Origin: Phenylobacterium sp.
GTDB lineage: Bacteria > Pseudomonadota > Alphaproteobacteria > Caulobacterales > Caulobacteraceae
DNA: 46,754 nt
Direction of reading: 5' to 3'
Assembly (NCBI RefSeq): GCF_016793225.1
Contig: NZ_JAEUMN010000010.1
Span: 1 to 46,754 of the forward strand
Shown: in pieces, positions 28,089 to 35,772 of the stretch
Layout: every line of letters begins with the position of its first letter
Numbering within the stretch: position 1 is the first letter of the stretch
The notes under the pieces: model-generated
The model's input: the letters and a program-made list of their open reading frames with translations, nothing else
The model's database searches: none
Told to the model about the DNA's origin: nothing
Program-made: the position numbers and the translations under genes

Positions 28089-30194
28089 TTGAACGCACGG
28101 GTCCGTAACGCGCTGCTCGCCGGATGCGCCCTGGTGGTCGCCACCACGATGGCCCGCGCCCAGGGCGTCGACCCGATCGGGGACCTGCTGTCCGGCGGCG
28201 CCCAGGCGCCCCCCGCGCCCGCGGCGCCGGCGCCCCCGCGCCAGACGGTGGCCCGGCCTCTCTCCGCGTCCGACCAGCAGCTGTTCGCCCAGGGCCTGTC
28301 GGCGGCCCGCCGCGGCGACGTCGCCGGCGCCCGCGCGATCATCCAGCGCCTCGACGACACCGTCGCGCGCCGGACCGTCACCTGGGCCCTGGTGGACGCC
28401 AACGCCGGCGCGCTGAGCTTCGCCGAGCTGGACGCCGCACGCCGCGAGCTGGCCGGATTCCCCAGGCCCGGCCGCCGGCAAATCGCGGCCGAACGGCTCG
28501 TGGAGACCTCGGGCAAGTCCCCGTCGGAGATCGTCGCGTGGTTCGCCGGCGACCCCCCGCAGAGCGCCCAGGGCGCCATGGCGCTGGCGAGCGCCTACCG
28601 CTCGCTGGGGCGCCAGGCCGAGGCGGCGGAGCTGATCCGCACCTGGTGGCGGACGCGCAGCTTCGAGGCCGAACCGCAGCGGCAGATGCTGACGCGGTTC
28701 TCCGATGTCCTGACGGTCGACGACCACATCCGGCGGGCCGACGTCCTGCTCTACGGCGCCCAGGGCCCCGCGGCGCGCGACATGGTGACCCTGCTGCCCG
28801 CGGACCGGCAGCCGGCGGCGATCGCGCGGATCGCCCTGCGCTCCGGCGGCGCCGACGTCTATGCGGCGCTGTCGCCCGCCGACCAGGCTTCGCCCGGCGT
28901 GGCCTTCGAGCGCGCCGCCGCGCTGCGTCGCGCGGGCCGCGAGGCCGAAGCCATCGCGCTGCTGCCGAACTTCCCCACGGAGATCGTCACCCCCGAGGGC
29001 GCCGACCGCATGTGGGACGAGCGCAAGCGGCTGGTCGCCTACGCCCTGAAGCTGAACAACTGGCGCGCGGCGTACCAGGCCGCCGCCAACTCGGGGCTGA
29101 ACGAGGGGACCGACGCCACCGAGGCCGAGTTCTACGCCGGGTGGATCGCCTTGAACCGGCTCAACGACGCCCCCGCCGCCGCCCGGCATTTCGCGGCGAT
29201 CGAGAGGATCGGGTCGTCGCCGATCACCCGCGGCCGCGCCTTGTACTGGATGGGCCGCGCGGCCGAGCAGCGGGGCGACCGCGCAGGCGCCGAACGCCAC
29301 TACCGGGACGGCGCGCAGTACCTGACGAGCTTCTACGGCCAGCTCGCCGCCGAGAAGGTGGGCCAGCCGATCCGCCTGGCGAGCGATCCGGTCCCCACGG
29401 CCGCCGAACGCGCCCGCTTCGAGGGACGCCAGGAGGTGCAGGCCATGCGGCTCCTGGCCGACCAGGGCCAGCGCGACCTGTTCCGGGCCTTCGCCCTGCA
29501 CATCGACGACATCCTGCCGACCACGGTGGAAGTCGCCATGCTGGTGGACGCGATCCGCGGCTATGGCGACCAGGACACCTCGATGAAGGCGATCCGGGCC
29601 GCGGCGACCCGCAACCTGATCCTGATCGACCGCGGCTATCCCTACCGCACGCCGCCGAGCGTGGCCGGCGCGCCCGAGCCTGCGCTGGTGCTGGGGATCA
29701 CGCGGCAGGAGAGCGGCTTCGACCCCGGCGTCCGCAGCCACGCCGACGCCCGCGGCATGATGCAGCTCCTGCCCTCGACCGCCCGCATCGTGGCGCGGCG
29801 GATGGGCGAGCCCTACTCGGGCCCTGCCGCGCTGTACGAGGCCGACTACAACATGCGCCTCGGCTCGTCCTTCCTGGGCCAGCTGGTGAACCAGTTCTCG
29901 GGCTCGTACGTGATGGCGGCGGCGGGCTACAACGCCGGGCCCGGCCGGCCCGTGCAGTGGATCAACACCTGCGGCGACCCGCGCGCCGGCTCGAACGATC
30001 CGCTCGACTTCATCGAGTGCATCCCGTTCTCGGAAACCCGCAACTATGTGATGCGGGTGCTGGAGAACATGACGGTCTACCGGGCCAAGTTGAACGGCGG
30101 CTCGGCGCCGATCACCCTGTCGTCGGACCTGCGGCGGGGCGGATACAGCTACGCCGCCGCCACGGGCGCGGCGACCTCCGCGAGCAACCCGTAG
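28089..30194 (+). CDS. Exported soluble lytic murein transglycosylase (Slt type)
   Basis: Cleaves peptidoglycan glycan strands, forming 1,6-anhydromuramic ends. The 701-residue product starts at a TTG that follows GGGGGGAGA and opens a signal peptide ([23 protein letters not shown]). A long helical superhelix (about 60-500) precedes the catalytic SLT domain: GITRQESGF contains the catalytic Glu541, then [10 protein letters not shown] and [15 protein letters not shown]. The order and length match Slt70-like enzymes. A small cccc/gggg hairpin sits over the ribosome-binding site. It is a single gene, divergent from dapA. Confidence 0.93.
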   Translation: MNARVRNALLAGCALVVATTMARAQGVDPIGDLLSGGAQAPPAPAAPAPPRQTVARPLSASDQQLFAQGLSAARRGDVAGARAIIQRLDDTVARRTVTWALVDANAGALSFAELDAARRELAGFPRPGRRQIAAERLVETSGKSPSEIVAWFAGDPPQSAQGAMALASAYRSLGRQAEAAELIRTWWRTRSFEAEPQRQMLTRFSDVLTVDDHIRRADVLLYGAQGPAARDMVTLLPADRQPAAIARIALRSGGADVYAALSPADQASPGVAFERAAALRRAGREAEAIALLPNFPTEIVTPEGADRMWDERKRLVAYALKLNNWRAAYQAAANSGLNEGTDATEAEFYAGWIALNRLNDAPAAARHFAAIERIGSSPITRGRALYWMGRAAEQRGDRAGAERHYRDGAQYLTSFYGQLAAEKVGQPIRLASDPVPTAAERARFEGRQEVQAMRLLADQGQRDLFRAFALHIDDILPTTVEVAMLVDAIRGYGDQDTSMKAIRAAATRNLILIDRGYPYRTPPSVAGAPEPALVLGITRQESGFDPGVRSHADARGMMQLLPSTARIVARRMGEPYSGPAALYEADYNMRLGSSFLGQLVNQFSGSYVMAAAGYNAGPGRPVQWINTCGDPRAGSNDPLDFIECIPFSETRNYVMRVLENMTVYRAKLNGGSAPITLSSDLRRGGYSYAAATGAATSASNP

Positions 30195-30197
30195 CGG

Positions 30198-30578
30198 TTA
30201 GACTGCGGCGAGACGCGCGGGCGCGGTCCTGAACCACGCGACGACGAACAGCGCGGCGAGCAGGATGTCCGGGCTCGCGACCAGCGGGACCGCGATCGGG
30301 ATCCGTCCCGTCAGGTGGAGCGCCCAGCAGGCGGCGAAGTAGATCACCTTCCCCCCGGCGCCGAGCAGCATGAAGGGGCGGTAGCGGGCGGGATCGCGGC
30401 CGATCACCAGGTAGCCGAACTGCCACATCAGCGTCGAGGCGGCGAAGCCGTAGTAGGTGTCCGGATGGCTGAAGGGTCCGCTCGCGCCGGCCAGGACGCC
30501 CTCCAGGACGAAGAGCGGGGCGATGATCAGGACGCCCCAGACGCCCCCGATGGTGAAGACCCACTTCGCGAATGTCAT
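30198..30578 (-). CDS. Small membrane protein, four helices
   Basis: A 126-residue protein not recognised as a named family. Four hydrophobic segments are visible: WVFTIGGVWGVLIIAPLFVL, YYGFAASTLMWQFGYLVIG, FMLLGAGGKVIYFAACWAL and PDILLAALFVVAWF. The ATG overlaps the stop of the ABC ATPase gene (ATGA), so it is the last gene of the uptake operon, yet it does not resemble a transport subunit. Converges with the transglycosylase gene over three bases. Confidence 0.7.
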   Translation of the reverse strand: MTFAKWVFTIGGVWGVLIIAPLFVLEGVLAGASGPFSHPDTYYGFAASTLMWQFGYLVIGRDPARYRPFMLLGAGGKVIYFAACWALHLTGRIPIAVPLVASPDILLAALFVVAWFRTAPARLAAV

Positions 30579-31339
30579 GACCGCCCTCCCCGGCGCCTGG
30601 CGACCAGGATGGGCCCGTCGGCGGTCTCTTCCAATCGGCCATCGAGCGAGAACGCCTCTGCAAGAATGCATGGCCGGAGCGCGTGGCCCGGGGGGCCATC
30701 GGCGATGACGCGACCGCCGCTCAGGACCACGAGGCGGTCGCAGCAGCGCGCGGCGAGGCCGAGGTCGTGCAGCGTGACGACGACGCCCGCGCCGCGGGCG
30801 GCTTCCTCGCGGAAGAGCTCCAGAGCCAGCAGCTGGGCGTCCGGATCGAGCCCGGCGACCGGCTCGTCGGCCACCAGGAGCGGCGCGGCCGCGACGAGGA
30901 GCCGCGCGAGCAGCACCCTGGCGCGTTCGCCTCCGGACATCTGCAGCACGCCGCGGTCCTCCAGTCCGGCCAGGCCCACCCGGGCCAGCGCGGCCTTGGC
31001 GGCGGCCAGGACGGCGGCGGGCGGGAGCCGCGCGGCGCCCAGGCTGGCGATCCGCAGGGCGGTCATGTTCCAGCCCACGTGACGCTCCTGCGGCAGGTAG
31101 GCGGCCAGGCGCGCGCGCTCGGGGTCGGAGAGGCGCGCCACGTCGCGGCCGCCCAACTGGGCGCTGCCGGCGGCGAGGGACGCCAGGCCGAGGCCCGCGC
31201 GCAGCAGCGTCGTCTTGCCCGCCCCGTTGGGACCGACCACGCCCACGACCTCGCCCGCGGCGACGGCGAAGGTCGCGGCGTCGAGCACCGTCCGACCGCT
31301 CCGGCGGACCGTGGCGTTCTGAAGGAGGAGCGCGCTCAT
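30575..31339 (-). CDS. ABC transporter ATPase, FecE/BtuD type
   Basis: A 254-residue nucleotide-binding subunit for a metal-chelate or cobalamin importer. Walker A is GPNGAGKTT, the signature LQMSGGERARV, Walker B LLVADEP, and the H-loop VTLHDLGLAA. The start overlaps the permease stop (ATGA). The C-terminal tail (residues 215-254) is a short variable extension. It works with the permease at 31336 and the binding protein at 32319. Confidence 0.92.
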   Translation of the reverse strand: MSALLLQNATVRRSGRTVLDAATFAVAAGEVVGVVGPNGAGKTTLLRAGLGLASLAAGSAQLGGRDVARLSDPERARLAAYLPQERHVGWNMTALRIASLGAARLPPAAVLAAAKAALARVGLAGLEDRGVLQMSGGERARVLLARLLVAAAPLLVADEPVAGLDPDAQLLALELFREEAARGAGVVVTLHDLGLAARCCDRLVVLSGGRVIADGPPGHALRPCILAEAFSLDGRLEETADGPILVARRRGGRS

Positions 31340-32322
31340 CCCCGCCAGCTCCGCGCCGCCCGCCAAGCGATCAGCCCGAACAGCGGCGCGCCGAAGAGCG
31401 CGGTCACCACCCCGAGCTTGAGTTCCAGGTCGGTGGGAATGAGCCGTGCGGCGATGTCGGCGGCGGCCAGGAGGACAGCGCCGGCCAGCGCGGACGGCAG
31501 CAGCATGCGCCCGGGATCGCCGCCGGCGGCCGCGCGCACCAGGTGCGGGGCGGCAAGGCCGACGAAGCCGACGATGCCCGCCATGGCGACCGAGGCCCCC
31601 GTGAGCAGGCTGGCCCCGGCGACGGCCGCGGCGCGCAGGCGCGCCATCGGCAGGCCGGACAAGGCGGCCGTCTCCTCCCCGAGCGTCAGCATGACGAGGC
31701 CCCGGGCCGCGTAGAGGCAAAGCCCCACGCCCGCCGCCAGCGCCGGGAGCTGGCGCAGGATGTCGCCCCAGTCGCGGTTCGCGACCGATCCGAGAAGCCA
31801 GGAGAACACCTCGGCCAGGGTCACCGGCGAGGGCGAGAAGTTGAACACCAGCGAGGTGAGCGCGCCCAGGAACGCCGAGAGGGCGACGCCGAAGAGGATC
31901 AGCGTCTCCGGCTCGCGAAACCGCGCCGCCAGCCAGGTGAGCAGCGCGCCGACCAGCAGCGCCGCGCCCAGCGCGGCGGCCTCGATGGCGCCCTGCAGGC
32001 CGGCGAGCCCCAGCGAGATCGCGAGCGCCGCGCCCAGTCCCGCGCCGCCCGAGACGCCGAGGACACTGGGATCGGCGAGCGGATTGCGCAGCAGCCCCTG
32101 CATGACCGCGCCGGCCAGGCCCAGCGCGCCGCCGACCACGAGGGCTGCAGCCGTACGCGGAAGCCGGATGCCGAAGAGGATCTCGTGCGGGCCGGACGAC
32201 GGCTGCGCGAACGCCTGGGCGACCTGGTCCCAGGTCAGCGCCACCTCGCCCATCAGCAGCCCGGCCACCGCCAGCGCCAGGACCGCCGCCGTCAGCAGAA
32301 GATTCAGCGCGAGCGGCCTCAT
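31336..32322 (-). CDS. ABC transporter permease, FecCD/BtuC family
   Basis: A 328-residue permease for siderophore, haem or cobalamin import with about ten helices. Family signatures are RLPRTAAALVVGGALGLAGAVMQGLLRNPLADPSVLGVSGGAGLGAAL and VGLAAPHLVR, the ATPase-contact region. The ATG overlaps the binding-protein stop (ATGA). With the ATPase and binding protein it forms a complete importer. An outer-membrane receptor would be needed in addition; none lies in the window. Confidence 0.92.
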   Translation of the reverse strand: MRPLALNLLLTAAVLALAVAGLLMGEVALTWDQVAQAFAQPSSGPHEILFGIRLPRTAAALVVGGALGLAGAVMQGLLRNPLADPSVLGVSGGAGLGAALAISLGLAGLQGAIEAAALGAALLVGALLTWLAARFREPETLILFGVALSAFLGALTSLVFNFSPSPVTLAEVFSWLLGSVANRDWGDILRQLPALAAGVGLCLYAARGLVMLTLGEETAALSGLPMARLRAAAVAGASLLTGASVAMAGIVGFVGLAAPHLVRAAAGGDPGRMLLPSALAGAVLLAAADIAARLIPTDLELKLGVVTALFGAPLFGLIAWRAARSWRG

Positions 32323-33191
32323 GGCCGGCCCGCCCGGCGCGGCGCGCGGTCCGCGAGCCTCTCGGCGGCCTCCGCTGCGCCCCAGTCGGGGCAGCCCAGC
32401 AGGGCGCCCGGCAGGCTGGCGACCGTAGCGCGCTCGACGGCGCGCTGCAGGATCCGGTGCCGACCGACGCCCCAGCTGTCGCCGGCGAGCTGGAAGGTGT
32501 CGAAGAAGCCCTGCACGACCGCCCTGGGGGGATCGAGGGCCAGGGCCTCGAGCGAGACCACCTGGTAGCCGGGCCGGCGTTCCACATTGGTGAAGCCCGC
32601 GGCCCGCAGGATCGCGTCCACCAAGGTTCCATGGCCCGCCGTGGCGCCGCCGGGCGTCAGGTAGAGGGCCCGCGCGCCGGCCCAGGCGCCGGCCGCGCGG
32701 CGCAGGCGGGCGTCCATTCCGGCGATCAGGGCCTCCCCGGCCGCCGGGCGTCCCAGCGCAGCCGCCACGGCGCGGACGCTGCGGCGGACATCGTCGAAGT
32801 CGTCGGCGTCGCCGATGGTCACCACCGTCACGCCGCGGTCCTGCAGCGCGCGGAGCAGGCGCGGCTCGCCGCCCCAGTAGCGCACCGCCACCTGGGGGCG
32901 CGCCGCAAGCGCCGTCTCCAGATCCACGCGCCGAATGGGCAGGCCTGCGGCCAGCCGGCGCAGGCGCGAGTCCGCGTCATCCGCACGCGTGGAGAGGCCG
33001 ACAATGGACTCGCGGGGGCTGAGCGCCAGCACGTACTGGTCGGCGCACTGGTCGAGGGAAATGACCCGCGGCGCGGCCTGCAGGGCGGCGGGCGCCAGCA
33101 GCGTGGCGCCTAGGGCGGCCGCTAGTCGGCGACCAGCCCGTGGAGCATGCCGTCCAGGGTGATCTGCATCAGCTCGTCGGAATCGGCCCAC
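32319..33191 (-). CDS. Periplasmic binding protein of the BtuF/FepB type, start uncertain
   Basis: Captures the substrate for the FecCD-type importer. The mature part begins near APRVISLDQCADQYVLAL, the first strand and helix of class III (helical-backbone) binding proteins, and follows the family to GDSWGVGRHRIL. A signal-like stretch (RRLAAALGATLLAPAALQA) precedes it. No ATG, GTG or TTG lies between that stretch and the TetR stop, so the GTG at 33191 is used, overlapping TetR by about 70 bases and giving 290 residues; this start has no Shine-Dalgarno. Cobalamin, haem or siderophore are all possible ligands. Confidence 0.75.
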   Translation of the reverse strand: MGRFRRADADHPGRHAPRAGRRLAAALGATLLAPAALQAAPRVISLDQCADQYVLALSPRESIVGLSTRADDADSRLRRLAAGLPIRRVDLETALAARPQVAVRYWGGEPRLLRALQDRGVTVVTIGDADDFDDVRRSVRAVAAALGRPAAGEALIAGMDARLRRAAGAWAGARALYLTPGGATAGHGTLVDAILRAAGFTNVERRPGYQVVSLEALALDPPRAVVQGFFDTFQLAGDSWGVGRHRILQRAVERATVASLPGALLGCPDWGAAEAAERLADRAPRRAGRP

Positions 33192-33751
33192 TCGAACGCC
33201 GGCCGGCTGATCAGCAGCGCCACCACCCCATGGCAGGCCATCCAGAGCGCCTGGGCGGCCGAATCGCCCGCGCCCGTCCGCAGGCGTCCCTGCGCTGCGA
33301 TCTCGCGCACCACGCCGGCGAAGTGTTCGTAGCATTGGTGGCTCAGGTCCGAGGGCGGCGCTGGCGCCTGCGATACCGGACCGCGGTCGCAATACACAAG
33401 CTGGTACGCATAGGGATGCTCGAGCCCCCAGCGCATGTAGCCTTCGAGGATCATGCGCAGGCGCACGACCGGATCCAGCTTCAGGGCCGCGCACTCGGCG
33501 TTGCGGACCAGAAGCTGCTGCAGCACGCCCTCGACGATCTCGTGCAGGATGCAGGCCTTGTCGTCGAAGTGCATGTAGAGCGCCGTCGAGGAGACCCCCA
33601 CCTCGTCCGCGATCTTGCGGATGGTCGCGCCCTCGTAGCCCTCGGCCACGAAGATGCGCTCCGCGGCTTCCAGGATTTCGGCGCGGCGCAGGTGCCCGTC
33701 GCCCTTGGCCTTGCGCGCGGTCTTCCGCGTCGCAGTCCCCACCGTGCTCAT
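33122..33751 (-). CDS. TetR/AcrR-family transcriptional regulator
   Basis: A 209-residue one-component repressor. The helix-turn-helix is at about 20-65: HLRRAEILEAAERIFVAEGYEGATIRKIADEVGVSSTALYMHFDDK. The C-terminal ligand-binding part is variable. The ATG at 33751 has GGGGAGA at the right spacing; upstream in-frame starts are poor. It is the first gene of the importer operon (its 3' end overlaps the binding-protein gene) and is divergent from the methyltransferase at 33861, so self-regulation and control of the importer are likely. Confidence 0.9.
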   Translation of the reverse strand: MSTVGTATRKTARKAKGDGHLRRAEILEAAERIFVAEGYEGATIRKIADEVGVSSTALYMHFDDKACILHEIVEGVLQQLLVRNAECAALKLDPVVRLRMILEGYMRWGLEHPYAYQLVYCDRGPVSQAPAPPSDLSHQCYEHFAGVVREIAAQGRLRTGAGDSAAQALWMACHGVVALLISRPAFEWADSDELMQITLDGMLHGLVAD

Positions 33752-33860
33752 GGAGTCTCCCCAGATCCTTGGCCCGGACAGCGGACCCCAATTCATGGAC
33801 GGTGACAACCCCCGGGCGGCGGGCTGGACGGTGCGGGCCCGCAGCGCGTAAGGCACGGCC

Positions 33861-34766
33861 ATGAGCGCCCCGGAGATCGCCGACGCCGCAGAGGTGATGC
33901 GCACCCACGGGTGGGCGGACTACGCCCTGCTGGATTCCGGCGGTGGCCGCAAGCTGGAGCGCTACGGTCCGTACAAGGTCGTGCGGCCCGAGCCGCAGTG
34001 CCTCTGGACGCCGCGCCTGCCCGCACACGAGTGGGAAACCGCCGACGCGGTGTTCGACCCCTCCGACGACGAGGACGCCGGGCGCTGGCGCTTCCGCGGC
34101 CGGCCGAAGGAGACCTGGCCGCTTTCGTGGCGCGACGTGCGCTTCCATGGCCGTTTCACGGCCTTCCGGCACCTGGCGTTCTTCCCTGAGCAAGCCGCCA
34201 ACTGGGCGTGGCTCGACGCTCAGGTCCGCGCCGCCCGGCAGGCGGGCGAACAGCCGCGGGTGCTGAACCTGTTCGGCTACACCGGCGTGGCGAGCCTCGC
34301 GATGGCCGCGGCCGGGGCGGCCGTCACCCATGTGGACGCCTCGAAGAAGGCCGTGACCTGGTCGCGGGAGAACGCCGAGCTGTCCGGGCTGGCGGACCGT
34401 CCGATCCGCTGGATCACCGAGGACGCGCGCAAGTACGTTCAGCGAGAGGTGCGGCGCGGCTCCACCTACGAGGGGATCATCCTGGATCCGCCGAAGTACG
34501 GCCGAGGCCCCGGCGGCGAGGTGTGGCGGCTGTTCGAGGACCTGCCCGAGCTGGCAGGTCTGTGCGCGCAGCTTCTCTCGGAGAACGCGCGGTTCCTGGT
34601 GCTGAACGCCTACGCCGAGCGCATCTCCGGCGCGGCGCTGTCCGGCCTCCTGGCGGAAAAGCTCGCCGGCCGCGGCGGGCGCATCGAGTGGGGCGAACTG
34701 GCGCTGGTGGAGGCGCGAGGCGACCGCGCCATCGGCATGAGCTTCTTCGCCCGGTGGTCGCGATGA
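33861..34766 (+). CDS. Class I SAM-dependent rRNA-type methyltransferase (RlmI-like)
   Basis: A 301-residue S-adenosylmethionine methyltransferase. The SAM site is NLFGYTGVASLAMAAAGA with VDASKKAV (acidic strand end), and the catalytic-type motif LDPPKYGRG is of the NPPY/DPPxxG class found in RlmI/RlmK-type 23S rRNA methylases. The N-terminal 80 residues are unlike the RlmI PUA domain. The target base is not assigned. The stop overlaps the next methyltransferase (ATGA), so the two form an RNA-modification operon. Confidence 0.82.
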   Translation: MSAPEIADAAEVMRTHGWADYALLDSGGGRKLERYGPYKVVRPEPQCLWTPRLPAHEWETADAVFDPSDDEDAGRWRFRGRPKETWPLSWRDVRFHGRFTAFRHLAFFPEQAANWAWLDAQVRAARQAGEQPRVLNLFGYTGVASLAMAAAGAAVTHVDASKKAVTWSRENAELSGLADRPIRWITEDARKYVQREVRRGSTYEGIILDPPKYGRGPGGEVWRLFEDLPELAGLCAQLLSENARFLVLNAYAERISGAALSGLLAEKLAGRGGRIEWGELALVEARGDRAIGMSFFARWSR

Positions 34767-35554
34767 GCAGCCGGACCATCACCTCGCTCTCGAACGAGAC
34801 CGTCAAGCGCGTGCGGGCCCTGCACATGCGCAAGGAGCGCGACGAGACGGGCCTCTTCGTGGCCGAGGGCCTCAAGAACGTGATCGAGGGGATCGACACC
34901 GGGCACGCGCCGAAGATCCTGATGCACGGCGCCGACGCCGCCGGTCACCCGATGATGCGAAAGGCCGTCCAGGCGACGCTCGCGGCGCGTGGCGAGGTGA
35001 TCGAGGTCACCCACGACATCCTGGCCAAGGTCTCGCGGCGCGAGAACCCGCAGGCGGTGGTGGGGGTGTTCCCCCAGGCCTTCACGCCGCTCGCCGACGT
35101 GACGCCCGGGACGGCGGCGTGCGTGGTGGCGCTGCACCGGGTGCGCGATCCCGGCAACCTCGGGACCATCGTGCGCACGGCCGACGCCGCGGGCTGCGGC
35201 GCCGTGGTGCTGGTGGGCGAGTGCTGCGACCCCTACTCGGTGGAGGCGGTGCGGGCGACCATGGGCTCGATCTTCGCCGTGCCGCTGGCCAAGGCGTCGG
35301 AGGCCGAGTTCGCCGCCTGGCGGAAGGACTGGGGTGGCTCGGTCGTGGGCACCTTGCTATCGGCCACCGTGACCCATGCGGACGCCAGCTACCGCAAGCC
35401 CGCCATGGTCCTGATGGGCAATGAGCAGCAGGGCCTGCCCCCCGACATGGCCGCCCTCTGCGACGTCAACGTGAAGATCCCCATGCGCGGGCGGGCCGAC
35501 AGCCTGAACCTGTCGGTGGCGACGGGGATCATGATCTACGCCGCCACGTCCTGA
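34763..35554 (+). CDS. SpoU/TrmH-family RNA 2'-O-methyltransferase
   Basis: A 263-residue SPOUT-fold enzyme that methylates ribose 2'-OH in rRNA or tRNA. The N-terminal substrate-binding part (ETVKRVRALHMRKERDETGLFVAEG) resembles RlmB/TrmH-type L30e-like domains. The catalytic part has motif 1 (HRVRDPGNLGTIVRTADAAG), motif 2 (LMGNEQQGLP) and motif 3 (IPMRGRADSLNLSVATGIMIY), which form the knotted SAM site. The target nucleotide is unknown. ATGA overlap with the upstream gene. Confidence 0.92.
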   Translation: MSSRTITSLSNETVKRVRALHMRKERDETGLFVAEGLKNVIEGIDTGHAPKILMHGADAAGHPMMRKAVQATLAARGEVIEVTHDILAKVSRRENPQAVVGVFPQAFTPLADVTPGTAACVVALHRVRDPGNLGTIVRTADAAGCGAVVLVGECCDPYSVEAVRATMGSIFAVPLAKASEAEFAAWRKDWGGSVVGTLLSATVTHADASYRKPAMVLMGNEQQGLPPDMAALCDVNVKIPMRGRADSLNLSVATGIMIYAATS

Positions 35555-35564
35555 GCCCCCCACC

Positions 35565-35714
35565 GCTGTCATCCCGGTTTCGCCGCAGGCGAAGACCGGG
35601 ACCCATACGCACCCGATGTCGGAAACGGCCCGCAGGCGACGCCGCGGCGCCTCATCCGGAGATGCGGAGTCTATGGCTCCCGGTGTTCCGCTGCGCGGAA
35701 ACCGGGATGACAGC
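35565..35714. repeat. REP-like pair: two inverted copies of a hairpin
   Basis: Left hairpin 35572-35601 (tcccggt, ttcgcc, loop gca, ggcgaa, accggga with one bulged G); right hairpin 35678-35707 has the same outer arms, tcccggt and accggga, round a ttccgc/gcggaa stem. A perfect 16-bp inverted repeat (gctgtcatcccggttt at 35565-35580, inverted at 35699-35714) flanks the pair. This is the head-to-head arrangement of REP/BIME elements. No gene is seen in 35555-35772. Confidence 0.75.
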
Positions 35715-35772
35715 CTGGGTAGGGGAGCTGTGCTTCGCGGACTCCCGACGGCGGGACCCGCGAGCAAAGGGA

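Noticed and set aside
33752-33860. TetR operator in the divergent gap before the methyltransferase
   Set aside because: I saw G/C-rich repeats but no clear palindrome of the usual length.
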